Below, one piece after another: positions 47,966-55,755 of a stretch of DNA of 64,000 bases. Under the pieces are notes generated by a model. The model did no database searches. It saw nothing but the letters and a program-made list of their open reading frames with translations, and was not told the DNA's origin. A program made the position numbers and the translations under genes. The first letter of the stretch is position 1. Every line of letters begins with the position of its first letter. Source of the DNA: Jannaschia marina (GTDB lineage: Bacteria > Pseudomonadota > Alphaproteobacteria > Rhodobacterales > Rhodobacteraceae); NCBI RefSeq assembly GCF_013404595.1, contig NZ_JABVAX010000002.1, forward strand, positions 457,984 through 521,983. Direction: 5' to 3'.

Positions 47966-49429
47966 ATGAACGCGCTGAACACCCCCGACGACATGCTGGC
48001 CACGAAGGAGCCCGCCATGGAAGAGATCAAGACCGACGTGCTGGTCATCGGAGCCGGCTCCGGCGGGCTCAGCTTCGCCGCCGGCGCAAGCCAGATGGGC
48101 GCCGACGTGACCCTGCTCGAAGGCCACAAGATGGGCGGCGACTGCCTCAACTTCGGCTGCGTGCCTTCCAAGGCGCTCATCGCCGCCGCCAAGCAGGCGC
48201 AGGCCATGAAGACGGGCGAGAAATACGGCGTGAAACCCGTCGCGCCCAAGGTCGACTACGCCGCCGCCAAGGGCCACGTCCACAAGGTCATCGACACGAT
48301 CGCCCCCGTCGACAGCCAGGAGCGGTTCGAGGGCTTCGGTGTCCGCGTCATCCGCGAATACGGCGTCTTCACCGACAAGGACACCGTCGTCGCGGGCAAC
48401 TACCGCATCAAGGCGCGGCGGATCGTCATCGCCACCGGCTCCTCGCCCTTCGTGCCGCCGATCCCCGGCCTAGACAGTGTGCCGCACTACACCAACGAGA
48501 ACATCTTCGACCTGATGGAGCAGCCCAGGCACCTGATCGTGATCGGCGGCGGCCCCATCGGCATGGAGATGGCGCAGGCCCACATCCGGCTCGGCTCCAA
48601 GGTCACCGTGATCGAAGGCGCAAAGGCCATGGGCAAGGACGACCCGGAGATGGCCGCGATCGTCCTCGACCGCCTCCGGGCCGAGGGCGTGGAGATCGTC
48701 GAGGGGGCCAAGGCCGAGCGTATCTCGGGCAAGGCCGGCGCGATCACCGTGCATACCGACAACGGCGACTTCAGCGGCTCGCACCTCCTGATGGCGGTCG
48801 GCCGCAAGGCCAACATCGAGCGGCTCGACCTCGACAAGGCCGGGATCGAGCATGACCGCGCCATCAAGGTCGGCTCCGACCTGCGCACCACGAACCGCAA
48901 GGTCTATGCCATCGGCGACGTCGCCGGCGGGCTGCAGTTCACCCATGTCGCCGGCTACCACGGGGCCACGGTGATCCGCCCGATCCTCTTCGGCCTGCCG
49001 GCCAAGGCGCGCACCGACCACATCCCCTGGGCCACCTACACCGACCCGGAATTGGCACAGGTCGGCCTGACCGAGGCGCAGGCGCGCGAGAAGCACGGGA
49101 GCGCCCTCGAGGTGCTGCGGTTCGAATACGACGAGAACGACCGCGCCATCGCCGAAGGCAAGACCGAGGGCCTCATCAAGGTCATGGTCGTCAAGGGCCG
49201 CCCCGTCGGCGCCTCCATCGTCGGGGCGCAAGCGGGCGAGCTCATCGGCCTCTGGGCCCTCGTCATCGCCAACAAGCTCAAGATCGGGGCCGTCGCCGCC
49301 ATGGTCGCGCCCTATCCGACGCTGGGCGAGATCTCCAAGCGCGCGGCGGGGCAGTACTACGTCCCCCGCCTCTTCGAGAGCGGCACCGTCAAGAAGGTCG
49401 TCCGCCTCGTGCAGAAATACCTGCCCTGA
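47966..49429 (+). CDS. FAD-dependent pyridine nucleotide-disulfide oxidoreductase (mercuric-reductase-like)
   Basis: A 487-residue class I flavoprotein: FAD-binding VLVIGAGSGGLSFAAGA near residue 25, the redox disulfide GGDCLNFGCVPSKAL near 56, the NAD-binding VIGGGPIGMEMAQAH near 193, YAIGDVAGG and the C-terminal dimer domain. It lacks the metal-binding N-terminal HMA domain and the terminal cysteine pair of true MerA, so the substrate is likely another dithiol or quinone. A Met at 48017 is an alternative start. It is coupled to the TVP38-like gene upstream. Confidence 0.92.
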   Translation: MNALNTPDDMLATKEPAMEEIKTDVLVIGAGSGGLSFAAGASQMGADVTLLEGHKMGGDCLNFGCVPSKALIAAAKQAQAMKTGEKYGVKPVAPKVDYAAAKGHVHKVIDTIAPVDSQERFEGFGVRVIREYGVFTDKDTVVAGNYRIKARRIVIATGSSPFVPPIPGLDSVPHYTNENIFDLMEQPRHLIVIGGGPIGMEMAQAHIRLGSKVTVIEGAKAMGKDDPEMAAIVLDRLRAEGVEIVEGAKAERISGKAGAITVHTDNGDFSGSHLLMAVGRKANIERLDLDKAGIEHDRAIKVGSDLRTTNRKVYAIGDVAGGLQFTHVAGYHGATVIRPILFGLPAKARTDHIPWATYTDPELAQVGLTEAQAREKHGSALEVLRFEYDENDRAIAEGKTEGLIKVMVVKGRPVGASIVGAQAGELIGLWALVIANKLKIGAVAAMVAPYPTLGEISKRAAGQYYVPRLFESGTVKKVVRLVQKYLP

Positions 49430-49437
49430 CGGGCTTG

Positions 49438-49463
49438 CCCCTGCCCCCCGCGGGGGGCAGGGG
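49438..49463. other. 26-base perfect palindrome
   Basis: CCCCTGCCCCCCG is followed at once by its exact reverse complement (13 + 13 bases, no spacer). It lies between the flavoprotein gene and the histidine kinase gene, with no T-run on either side. As RNA it would form a very stable hairpin; as DNA it could be a dyad operator. Confidence 0.7.
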
Positions 49464-49498
49464 CCATAGTGACGCAACGCCCACCGACCGGACCGCAC

Positions 49499-50887
49499 AT
49501 GTTCAAGTCCCTCTCCGGCCGCTTCCTGATCCTGACGGTCATCTTCGTGATGCTGGCCGAAGTCCTGATCTTCGTGCCCTCGATCGCGCGCTTCCGCCTC
49601 GACTACCTGACCGACCGGATGGAGCGGGCGCAGATCGCCTCGCTCGCCCTCCTCGGCACCGGCGACATGATCGACGACGACGTGGAGGCCGAACTCCTCG
49701 ACAACGCGGGCGTCCTCAACGTCGTCCTGCGCCGCGACGCCCTGCGGCAGCTCGTCCTGTCGTCGGATCTGCCCGGGCCGGTCGTCCGCACCGTCGATCT
49801 GCGCGACCCCTCGCCGCTCGCGCTCATCGGCGACGCCATGCGCCGCTTCGCCATGCCCGCGCCCGAGGTGATCCGCGTGATCGCCGAACCCGCGCGCGGT
49901 GGCGGCGTCCAGATCGAGGCGGCCATCGACACGGGCGACCTGCACAGGGCGATGATCGACTACGGCATCACCATTCTGTGGCTCTCGCTCGTCATCTCGG
50001 TCATCACCTCCGTCTTCCTCTTCCTCGCCGTGCGCCGGCTCATGGTCATGCCGGTCAAGAAACTGGCGCGCGAGATGATGAGCTTCGCCTCCGCCCCCGA
50101 GGACGCGCGCCGCATCATCGAGCCGTCGAGCGAGGTGCGCGAGCTGCGCGAGGCCGAGACCGCGCTCTTCGATCTCGAAACCCAGCTGTCGCAATCCCTG
50201 CGCCAGAAGCAGCGCCTCGCCCAGCTCGGCTCCGCCGTCGCCAAGATCAGCCACGACCTGCGCAACATCCTGACGACCGCCACGCTCCTCGGCGACCGGC
50301 TCGAGAAGGTCGAGGATCCGACCGTCAAGCGCGTCGCCCCGAAGATCGTCCGCTCGCTCACCCGCGCCGTGACGCTGACCGAGGGCACGCTGGCCTTCGG
50401 CAAGGCCGAGGAGAGCCCACCCGCGCTGCAGCTCATCGACGCCTGCCCCTTCTTCGAGGAGATCTGCGAGGGCGAGCAACTCGCCGTCGATCCCGGGGAG
50501 ATCCGCATCCACCATTCGGTGCCGCCGGGCTTCATGCTCCGCGTCGACCCCGAACAGATGCACCGCGTCATCGGCAACCTCATCCGCAACGCGCGCCAGG
50601 CCGTGCAGGCCACGGGGCAGGGAGGCGAGATCACCGTCGCCGCGACCGACGCGGGCGACAGCTGGCAGATCCGCGTGAGCGACACCGGCCCCGGCCTGCC
50701 GCCCAAGGCGCAGGAAAACCTCTTCCAGGCCTTCCAGGGCAACGTCCGCAAGGGCGGCACGGGCCTCGGCCTCGCCATCGCCTCCGAACTCGTCCGCGGC
50801 CACGGCGGCACGCTCACGCTCGAGATGACGGGCGAGACGGGCACGACCTTCCTGATCGAACTGCCCCAGGAGATGGGCGAGGTCTGA
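49499..50887 (+). CDS. orphan sensor histidine kinase
   Basis: A 463-residue membrane kinase: helix 1 at about residues 8-28, a periplasmic domain of about 130 residues, helix 2 near 158-182, HAMP-like linker, then the phospho-acceptor His252 in KISHDLRN. The ATPase domain shows the N box HRVIGNLIRNARQAV, DTGPGLP, and GGTGLGLAIASELVRGHGG. A response regulator gene is not adjacent, so the partner lies elsewhere. The ATG at 49499 places the first helix correctly; GTG at 49469 would add ten residues and abuts the palindrome. Confidence 0.92.
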   Translation: MFKSLSGRFLILTVIFVMLAEVLIFVPSIARFRLDYLTDRMERAQIASLALLGTGDMIDDDVEAELLDNAGVLNVVLRRDALRQLVLSSDLPGPVVRTVDLRDPSPLALIGDAMRRFAMPAPEVIRVIAEPARGGGVQIEAAIDTGDLHRAMIDYGITILWLSLVISVITSVFLFLAVRRLMVMPVKKLAREMMSFASAPEDARRIIEPSSEVRELREAETALFDLETQLSQSLRQKQRLAQLGSAVAKISHDLRNILTTATLLGDRLEKVEDPTVKRVAPKIVRSLTRAVTLTEGTLAFGKAEESPPALQLIDACPFFEEICEGEQLAVDPGEIRIHHSVPPGFMLRVDPEQMHRVIGNLIRNARQAVQATGQGGEITVAATDAGDSWQIRVSDTGPGLPPKAQENLFQAFQGNVRKGGTGLGLAIASELVRGHGGTLTLEMTGETGTTFLIELPQEMGEV

Positions 50888-50896
50888 GAACAGCCC

Positions 50897-51688
50897 TCAG
50901 CCGAGCGTCTTGAGAACCCCGTGATCGAGCAGATGCGCTTCGGCGCGGTTGCAGGCCTCGATGTCCGGTTTCTTGAGCGTCATCATCCGCTCCTGCAGCA
51001 GCATGAACGTCCCGCCCCGCACGGGCTCGACGGCGGCCAGCGCGTCGCCTGTCTCTGCCAGAAGCTCCGGCATCCAGCCCATCCAGCCGAAGGAGCGGCG
51101 GTCGGGAAAGAGGTTGCGCTGCAGCCCGACATAGACCTGCGGCTGCGCGACGATCCAGTCGAAGTCCCAGATGTCCATCATGGCGAACATCATGTCCTTC
51201 ATGATCCGGGCGTCCTGATACCAGAAGTCCTCTTGGTCGCGCATCGGCATATGGAGTATGACACTCCCAAAGCTTCGACTGCTTCGATCGACGACGCGCT
51301 CGATCGTGCCGGAACGTCGGCCGTCGGTGCGAAACGACATGGAGAGAAGCGCGCCAGCGTATTCGGCGCGCCAGCGCCGATCCGCCTCGATCATGTCCGC
51401 GAGGAAGCTCTCGGGGTCGTCGAAAAGAAACCGTGTGTACGGGAGTGACGAGAGGCGCTCGATTTCGGCCAAGTCTTCCGCCGACTCCTCGTCTTGCAGA
51501 AGCAGCCTCTCCGTTAAGGCCTCGCCTTGCGCGACGGCCTCCTCGTCCATCGCACCGAACCTCGAGAACATCGGATGCAAAGGTCGTAGGTATCTCGCCA
51601 AACGCATCATTCGCCCGAATTCGTCCCGAACGCCGTTTGACGTATCTTTCGGCGGGGTGCTCCCAGTGATGCCGTTTATGATGTACAT
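50897..51688 (-). CDS. Imm52-like immunity protein, copy 1
   Basis: A 263-residue cytosolic protein whose C-terminal half (FDWIVAQPQVYVGL, LFPDRRSFGWMGWMPE, GGTFMLLQERMM, ending DHGVLKTLG) fits the Imm52 family, antitoxins of Tox-REase-5 nucleases. It is the last gene of the toxin operon, 65 bases after the second Imm52 gene with which it shares a nearly identical 3' part. Its first 130 residues differ from those of copy 2, which suggests a different binding specificity. The ATG has GAGG six bases upstream. Confidence 0.82.
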   Translation of the reverse strand: MYIINGITGSTPPKDTSNGVRDEFGRMMRLARYLRPLHPMFSRFGAMDEEAVAQGEALTERLLLQDEESAEDLAEIERLSSLPYTRFLFDDPESFLADMIEADRRWRAEYAGALLSMSFRTDGRRSGTIERVVDRSSRSFGSVILHMPMRDQEDFWYQDARIMKDMMFAMMDIWDFDWIVAQPQVYVGLQRNLFPDRRSFGWMGWMPELLAETGDALAAVEPVRGGTFMLLQERMMTLKKPDIEACNRAEAHLLDHGVLKTLG

Positions 51689-51753
51689 GCTCACCTCTCG
51701 ATAGGCCGCCACGCAAGCTGAGGGCAGAATATCGGCCCCAACCGCCCAGACCC

Positions 51754-52548
51754 TCAGCCGAGCATCTTCAGAACCCCGTGGTCGAGCAGATGCGCCTCGG
51801 CGCGGTTGCAGGCCTCGATATCCGGTTTCTTCAGGTTCATCATCCGCTCCTGCAGCAGCATGAATGTCCCGCCCCGCATGGACTCCACGGCGGCCAACGC
51901 GTCACCGGTCTCCGCCAGATGCTCCGGCATCCAGCCCATCCAGCCGAAGGATCGCCGGTCGGGGAAGAGCTGCCGACTTAGGCCGATGTACATTGTCGGC
52001 TGTGCCACGATCCAGTCGAAGTTCCAGATGTCCATGACAGTTTCCATGATACCACGCATGGTCCGGGCATCTTGAAACCAGAAGTCGTTCTCGTTCTGCA
52101 TCGGCAAGGTCATCCGAAATCTATCGAGGTGAGTGTTTGGAATGATCCGTCTTTCAATCTTGCACGGAGTGCGCCCCTGGGATCGGAGTTCGATGAACCA
52201 GTGAGACTCCGGTGATGTGCGAACAGCTCCGTTCTGCCTTTCAAGCAGTGAAAATATGGCCTCCGGATCCGTCGATAGATATGTCCTGTCTCCCTCAAGC
52301 GCCAGTCGGTCGAGTTCTGCAATTTCTTCGTCGGTCGGGTCGAAGTTCTCCCAATCGACTGATTCTGGTATTATTTTGCCGATTTCTGCGCTTGTTCTTT
52401 CGGAAAGAATGCTAATGGTATCGAACAATTCATGTAGGTGTCGCAATTTCTCGACCAATTTAATGCATCTCTCAAATTCGAGTCGTAGCGGGTTTTCGGA
52501 GTCCTGCCCTGTCAAATCGCGGTTCGTTTTTCCACTAATGTCATACAT
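51754..52548 (-). CDS. Imm52-like immunity protein, copy 2
   Basis: A 264-residue protein next to the toxin gene (nine bases between). The C-terminal 100 residues (NFDWIVAQPTMYIGL, FGWMGWMPEHLAETGDALAAVE, KPDIEACNRAEAHLLDHGVL) match copy 1 closely. The N-terminal part is unrelated in sequence and richer in A and T than the surroundings, with more Ile/Asn/Ser codons, a sign of recent acquisition or recombination. By position this copy is the likely cognate immunity protein. The ribosome site is weak (GAGA). Confidence 0.82.
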   Translation of the reverse strand: MYDISGKTNRDLTGQDSENPLRLEFERCIKLVEKLRHLHELFDTISILSERTSAEIGKIIPESVDWENFDPTDEEIAELDRLALEGDRTYLSTDPEAIFSLLERQNGAVRTSPESHWFIELRSQGRTPCKIERRIIPNTHLDRFRMTLPMQNENDFWFQDARTMRGIMETVMDIWNFDWIVAQPTMYIGLSRQLFPDRRSFGWMGWMPEHLAETGDALAAVESMRGGTFMLLQERMMNLKKPDIEACNRAEAHLLDHGVLKMLG

Positions 52549-52557
52549 CGAACATCT

Positions 52558-53325
52558 CTATTTTATGAAGCCCGCATGAGGGTCAGGATGGATCGGGTTT
52601 GGAGTATAAATGACAGATGCGGGAGGGGCAGTCTGTTCTAGCTCTTGCGACAGAACAATGACGAGCGAAATCTGTGCACAGTGCCACTGTAACTGCACAG
52701 GGGGCCGAGGCCGCGCCGCCGCATTTTGTCGATCGAACTCATTCTTGATGACTTCTCCGGCGGGAATAGGTTGCCGTAGGACCCAGCCACTCCAGTCTAC
52801 TGACTTGATCTCGGGATCGGAAAACAATCCTCCATCGGAAGTTTCAACGTTAAGAAGATGACTGTAGTTATCTTTTGCCTCGACCAGCGTGCAGACCGAC
52901 CGCCAGAAGCCGTCGAACGTCACCCCGTTGTAGGCGTATTCCACGCCGCGCGGGAAACCGGTGATGAACTGCTGATAGGCCGCGGCGCGGGCCGACATGT
53001 TCCAGTTGGCCGCAACCGGGCTGCCGCGATTGGCCTCGCAGGCCTCGCAGCGGGCGGGATCGGCGGCGCAGGCGGCTTCCATCTCGCGGGCGAGGGCATT
53101 GGCGCGGGCCTGCGCATCCGCGTGCTCGTTGCCGACGTCGGTGTAGTCTTCCGGTGCCAGCGTCCCTGCCGCCACGGCCGCCTGATAGGCCGTCCGGGCG
53201 GCCTGGCTCGCGGCCTGTTGCGCGGCGCGGCGCATGACGGCCCGCAGGGCCTGTCGCGCAGCCATGCGGGCTCCGATGGCTCCAGCCACCCATATCCCGC
53301 CCCAAACGACGGCTGGAAGTGCCAT
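52558..53325 (-). CDS. type VI-type nuclease effector, Tox-REase-5-like
   Basis: A 255-residue protein with a hydrophobic N-terminal helix (VVWGGIWVAGAIG), an Ala-rich helical region with a CxxC pair (Cys93, Cys96), and a C-terminal toxin domain. The toxin core is AAAYQQFITGFPRGVEY, then TFDGFWRSV and LVEAKDNY, giving Asp138 and the Glu149-x-Lys151 pair of a restriction-endonuclease fold, as in Tox-REase-5. It would cut DNA in competitor cells after delivery. It is preceded by the DUF4123 adaptor with a one-base overlap and followed by two immunity genes. ATG at 53325 has AAGGA seven bases upstream; the adjacent GTG is less likely. Confidence 0.82.
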   Translation of the reverse strand: MALPAVVWGGIWVAGAIGARMAARQALRAVMRRAAQQAASQAARTAYQAAVAAGTLAPEDYTDVGNEHADAQARANALAREMEAACAADPARCEACEANRGSPVAANWNMSARAAAYQQFITGFPRGVEYAYNGVTFDGFWRSVCTLVEAKDNYSHLLNVETSDGGLFSDPEIKSVDWSGWVLRQPIPAGEVIKNEFDRQNAAARPRPPVQLQWHCAQISLVIVLSQELEQTAPPASVIYTPNPIHPDPHAGFIK

Positions 53326-54227
53326 CACGTCATCCTTTCGGCCATGGCGTCGAAACGCCGGTTCAGAACGGTATCGAGGTCGCGGAAGGATTGATCCGGG
53401 TCATCCGAGCCCTCGAACAGCCGCCGCACGACATCCTGACGATGCAGCCCCGGTGCGAGGGCGACCGAGGTGATGATGAATTTCGCCCGCACCTGTCCGT
53501 TGCGCAGACGGAACGCGTTCGCCATCGACCAGGCGTCATGAACCTCCCGCTCCAGCGCCCGTCGGGAGAGATGGGAGACGTGATCCGGGAAGGTTTCGGC
53601 AATGCGATCGGCCAGGAGGGCGCGCCGCTGCGTCGTCAGGATCGACCCGATCGTCCTGCGGTCCTCCTCGGTCAGCGTCCCCGGGCGGTCCCGCGCCGCC
53701 TCAGTGGCGTGCAGGACATAGACGTCGCCATCCACCCGGCCGACCAGGGAGAGTTCGGGCCCGACGAGAGCGCTCATGTGCCGAACGCCCGCGTTCAGCA
53801 TTCCGAGGATCAGATCCATGTCCCAGAAGCGAAGGAATAGCCGTTCCCCCGTCGGCGTGACCGTCGGGCGGTGAAACTTGCGAAGATGCCGCGTCAGGGT
53901 CGACAGATCCCAGTCGGTCAGCAGGAAGAGACCGGGGTCCACGTTCCACAGGCCCCGGGGCCGCACGTCCGACATCGTGTCGAGGAGCAATCGGTCGTCG
54001 CGGGTGACATGGGCGATCCAGGGCAGATGGTCGCCGAGGTCGACCGCGTCGCGTTCGCGCAGCAGGCAGACGGCTTCGGCCCCGTCGTGATCGAGCCGCT
54101 CCGCAAGGCCCACCACGCGCGCGGCATCCAGCATCAGATAGACCTTGCGCCCGTCGTCGAACAGAAGATCGAGAAGCCTGTCATGGTCGAGCGGGCTCAG
54201 CCCGGTCAGGGTCGGCGCATACTCCAT
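53325..54227 (-). CDS. DUF4123 adaptor protein (type VI effector chaperone), module 1
   Basis: A 300-residue protein of the DUF4123 type, adaptors that load cognate effectors onto VgrG. Typical features are KVYLMLDAARV near the N-terminus, AVCLLRE, DLGDHLPWIAHV and LRKFHRPTVTPTGERLFLRFWD, which has the conserved aromatic/charged core. It heads the operon, with the toxin directly downstream. The promoter region carries two copies of an exact palindromic sequence. No VgrG, Hcp, PAAR or sheath gene is in the window. Confidence 0.85.
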   Translation of the reverse strand: MEYAPTLTGLSPLDHDRLLDLLFDDGRKVYLMLDAARVVGLAERLDHDGAEAVCLLRERDAVDLGDHLPWIAHVTRDDRLLLDTMSDVRPRGLWNVDPGLFLLTDWDLSTLTRHLRKFHRPTVTPTGERLFLRFWDMDLILGMLNAGVRHMSALVGPELSLVGRVDGDVYVLHATEAARDRPGTLTEEDRRTIGSILTTQRRALLADRIAETFPDHVSHLSRRALEREVHDAWSMANAFRLRNGQVRAKFIITSVALAPGLHRQDVVRRLFEGSDDPDQSFRDLDTVLNRRFDAMAERMT

Positions 54228-54311
54228 GCACCGAGGCTACGCAAACGGCCGATCGTCTGTCCAGCACGCCTCTCCGGGGGCGGGGCGGCGGCGGGATCGC
54301 GCATCCGGACC

Positions 54312-54357
54312 TTTGTACAAAACGTCCAGTTCCGCGTTCGAGGTTTGTACAAAACGT
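54312..54357 (-). promoter_or_regulatory. tandem TTTGTACAAAACGT repeats
   Basis: Two exact 14-base copies (54312-54325 and 54344-54357) are spaced 32 bases apart, about three helical turns, so a protein could bind both on one face. Each contains the perfect palindrome TTTGTACAAA. They lie 85-130 bases upstream of the DUF4123/toxin operon and about 90 bases from the tRNA gene. A shared repressor or activator is the simplest reading; the regulator is unknown. Confidence 0.5.
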
Positions 54358-54446
54358 TCAAAACGCCCGTCCGGACCGCGGGCCGAAGATTTCCCAACTT
54401 CCCCCTTGCGCCCTCCGCGCCTCGGGTCTATTCCGCCCTCCGTAGT

Positions 54447-54523
54447 GCGCTGGTAGCTCAGTTGGATAGAGTACTTGACTACGAATCAAGGGGTCGGGGG
54501 TTCGAATCCTCCCCAGCGCGCCA
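54447..54523 (+). tRNA. tRNA-Arg (anticodon ACG)
   Basis: A 77-base tRNA with acceptor stem GCGCTGG / CCAGCGC and encoded CCA. The D arm TAGCTCAGTTGGATAGAG is standard, the anticodon stem CTTGA / TCAAG encloses CTACGAA with anticodon ACG, and the T arm is GGGGGTTCGAATCCTCCC. The ACG anticodon (edited to ICG) reads CGU, CGC and CGA. tRNA genes are frequent integration points for islands, and this one separates two accessory blocks, but no repeated 3' end was found. Confidence 0.97.
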
Positions 54524-54803
54524 TCCGTCAAAATCTGACGCGACGCATAGTTCTGCCATTTGCGTCGTGACCCTTGCCATTCCTCCACAGCCTCATGCCG
54601 ATCTCCGGGCGTTTCGTTGTGGTTTGTCCTGACGGTCCCGAGGGATAGTCAGGGGCGATTTGGAGGGCGGACGCCGTAGGCGCCCGTTCCTGCAAATCTG
54701 CCACGTGGCGAACGCGGGAGGGGGCGAGGCCACCCTATTCGACAGGGGTGGTGCGGCCCGCAGGCGCAGCCGAGGACACGGCCCTGTCTAATGGGGTTGC
54801 CCG

Positions 54804-54900
54804 AGGGGGAGGGCAGCGTCCTCCCCCTACGGCCAGGGGCGTTCGGCTTGCCCGAATCCCCCTGGCCCCAGAAACGACAGCGGCGGGCCGATGGCCCGCC
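54804..54900. other. three consecutive strong stem-loops in a non-coding stretch
   Basis: Between the tRNA and the TetR gene, about 500 bases hold no convincing gene. Within 97 bases lie three perfect stems: AGGGGGAGG / CCTCCCCCT (54804-54828), GGCCAGGGG / CCCCTGGCC with an inner TTCGG / CCGAA (54831-54867), and GGCGGGCC / GGCCCGCC with a GAT loop (54882-54900). They could be terminators or a structured RNA. Nothing else was recognised in 54524-55024. Confidence 0.6.
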
Positions 54901-55024
54901 ACGTCAGACTGGATGATGTGTTTCAGATGAACCTAGATCTGGTCCGCCGAGCGTTCCAAAAACCCGGATCGACTTCTGAAGGACGTTTCAGATGCTATCC
55001 GGGAACGTTCTCGATGGCTGCACC

Positions 55025-55672
55025 CTATAGCACCACGCCGCCCCTCAACATCGCTGCCGTCTCTCGCAACATTGCCTCGTGGTCGGCACCGGTCCGGAGC
55101 CAGTGGCGCATGGCGCCCTCGACGGTGCCGTGGGCCATGGCGGCAAGGAGATTGGGATCGCCGTCGCGGAACGCTCCGGCAGCCTGCGCTTCCGCAATGT
55201 TGACGGCGATCCCGGCGCGGACCCTGTCGCCGGGCAGGCGTCCGTCCTTATGGACGACGTCCGTCGTCATGGAGAGCACGTGCAGCTCGGCGCGCCGCGC
55301 GTCCATCAGTTCGAAGAGCGCGGCGCAGACGGCATCCAGCCGGTCGGCGTGGGGCGCCTCGCTAATCCAAGCTCGTTCGATGCACGCGACGAACTCGACC
55401 TCCAGCGCGTCGTGCATGGCGCGCAGGAGCGCGATCTTGTTCGGATAGAAGCGATAGACCGTGCCGACCGCGATCCCGGCCTCGCGCGCGATGCCAGCGA
55501 TGGAAACGGCCTCGAAGCCATCGGCCGCGAAGCAGCGCATGGCAGCGCTGTGCAAGGCCGCGCGCTTGGCGTCGGGATCGCGTGTGCGCCGTTGGGGCGA
55601 TGCCCGCTTCGGTCCGGACGCGTCGTCGCCGAACTGTGCGGAAGGTTTGGTCTGGGGTTGCTCGCGCGTCAC
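55025..55672 (-). CDS. TetR/AcrR family transcriptional regulator
   Basis: A 215-residue regulator with a basic N-terminal tail and the TetR helix-turn-helix VSIAGIAREAGIAVGTVYRFYPNKIALL near residue 57-84, followed by a helical ligand-binding region (HALEVEFVACIERAW-type segments). It is divergent from the SRPBCC and lactonase-like genes. The spacer holds two similar TGAAT-nnn-RTTCA sites, one beside its own start, so it probably represses itself and those genes. The ligand is unknown. Confidence 0.9.
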   Translation of the reverse strand: MTREQPQTKPSAQFGDDASGPKRASPQRRTRDPDAKRAALHSAAMRCFAADGFEAVSIAGIAREAGIAVGTVYRFYPNKIALLRAMHDALEVEFVACIERAWISEAPHADRLDAVCAALFELMDARRAELHVLSMTTDVVHKDGRLPGDRVRAGIAVNIAEAQAAGAFRDGDPNLLAAMAHGTVEGAMRHWLRTGADHEAMLRETAAMLRGGVVL

Positions 55673-55677
55673 GAAAG

Positions 55678-55742
55678 TGAATTTCGTTCAATACCGTTGA
55701 CGAAGCAAGACGTCGGCGTAGGTCTTTAGTGAATGATATTCA
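55678..55742. promoter_or_regulatory. paired TGAAT-nnn-RTTCA operators of the TetR gene
   Basis: TGAATTTCGTTCA (55678-55690) and TGAATGATATTCA (55730-55742) share the palindromic pattern TGAAT-3-(A/G)TTCA. The first lies six bases from the TetR start, the second 14 bases upstream of the SRPBCC ATG chosen here. Two 13-base dyads of the same type in a divergent spacer fit TetR binding at both promoters. Confidence 0.55.
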
Positions 55743-55755
55743 TTATGAGGGCGCG

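Noticed and set aside
47219..49429. True mercury-resistance (mer) operon
   Set aside because: The reductase lacks the HMA domain and terminal Cys pair, and no merR, merT or merP is present.
54748..54930. 60-codon plus frame in the tRNA-TetR spacer
   Set aside because: Overlaps the three stem-loops and lacks a ribosome site or protein-like composition.
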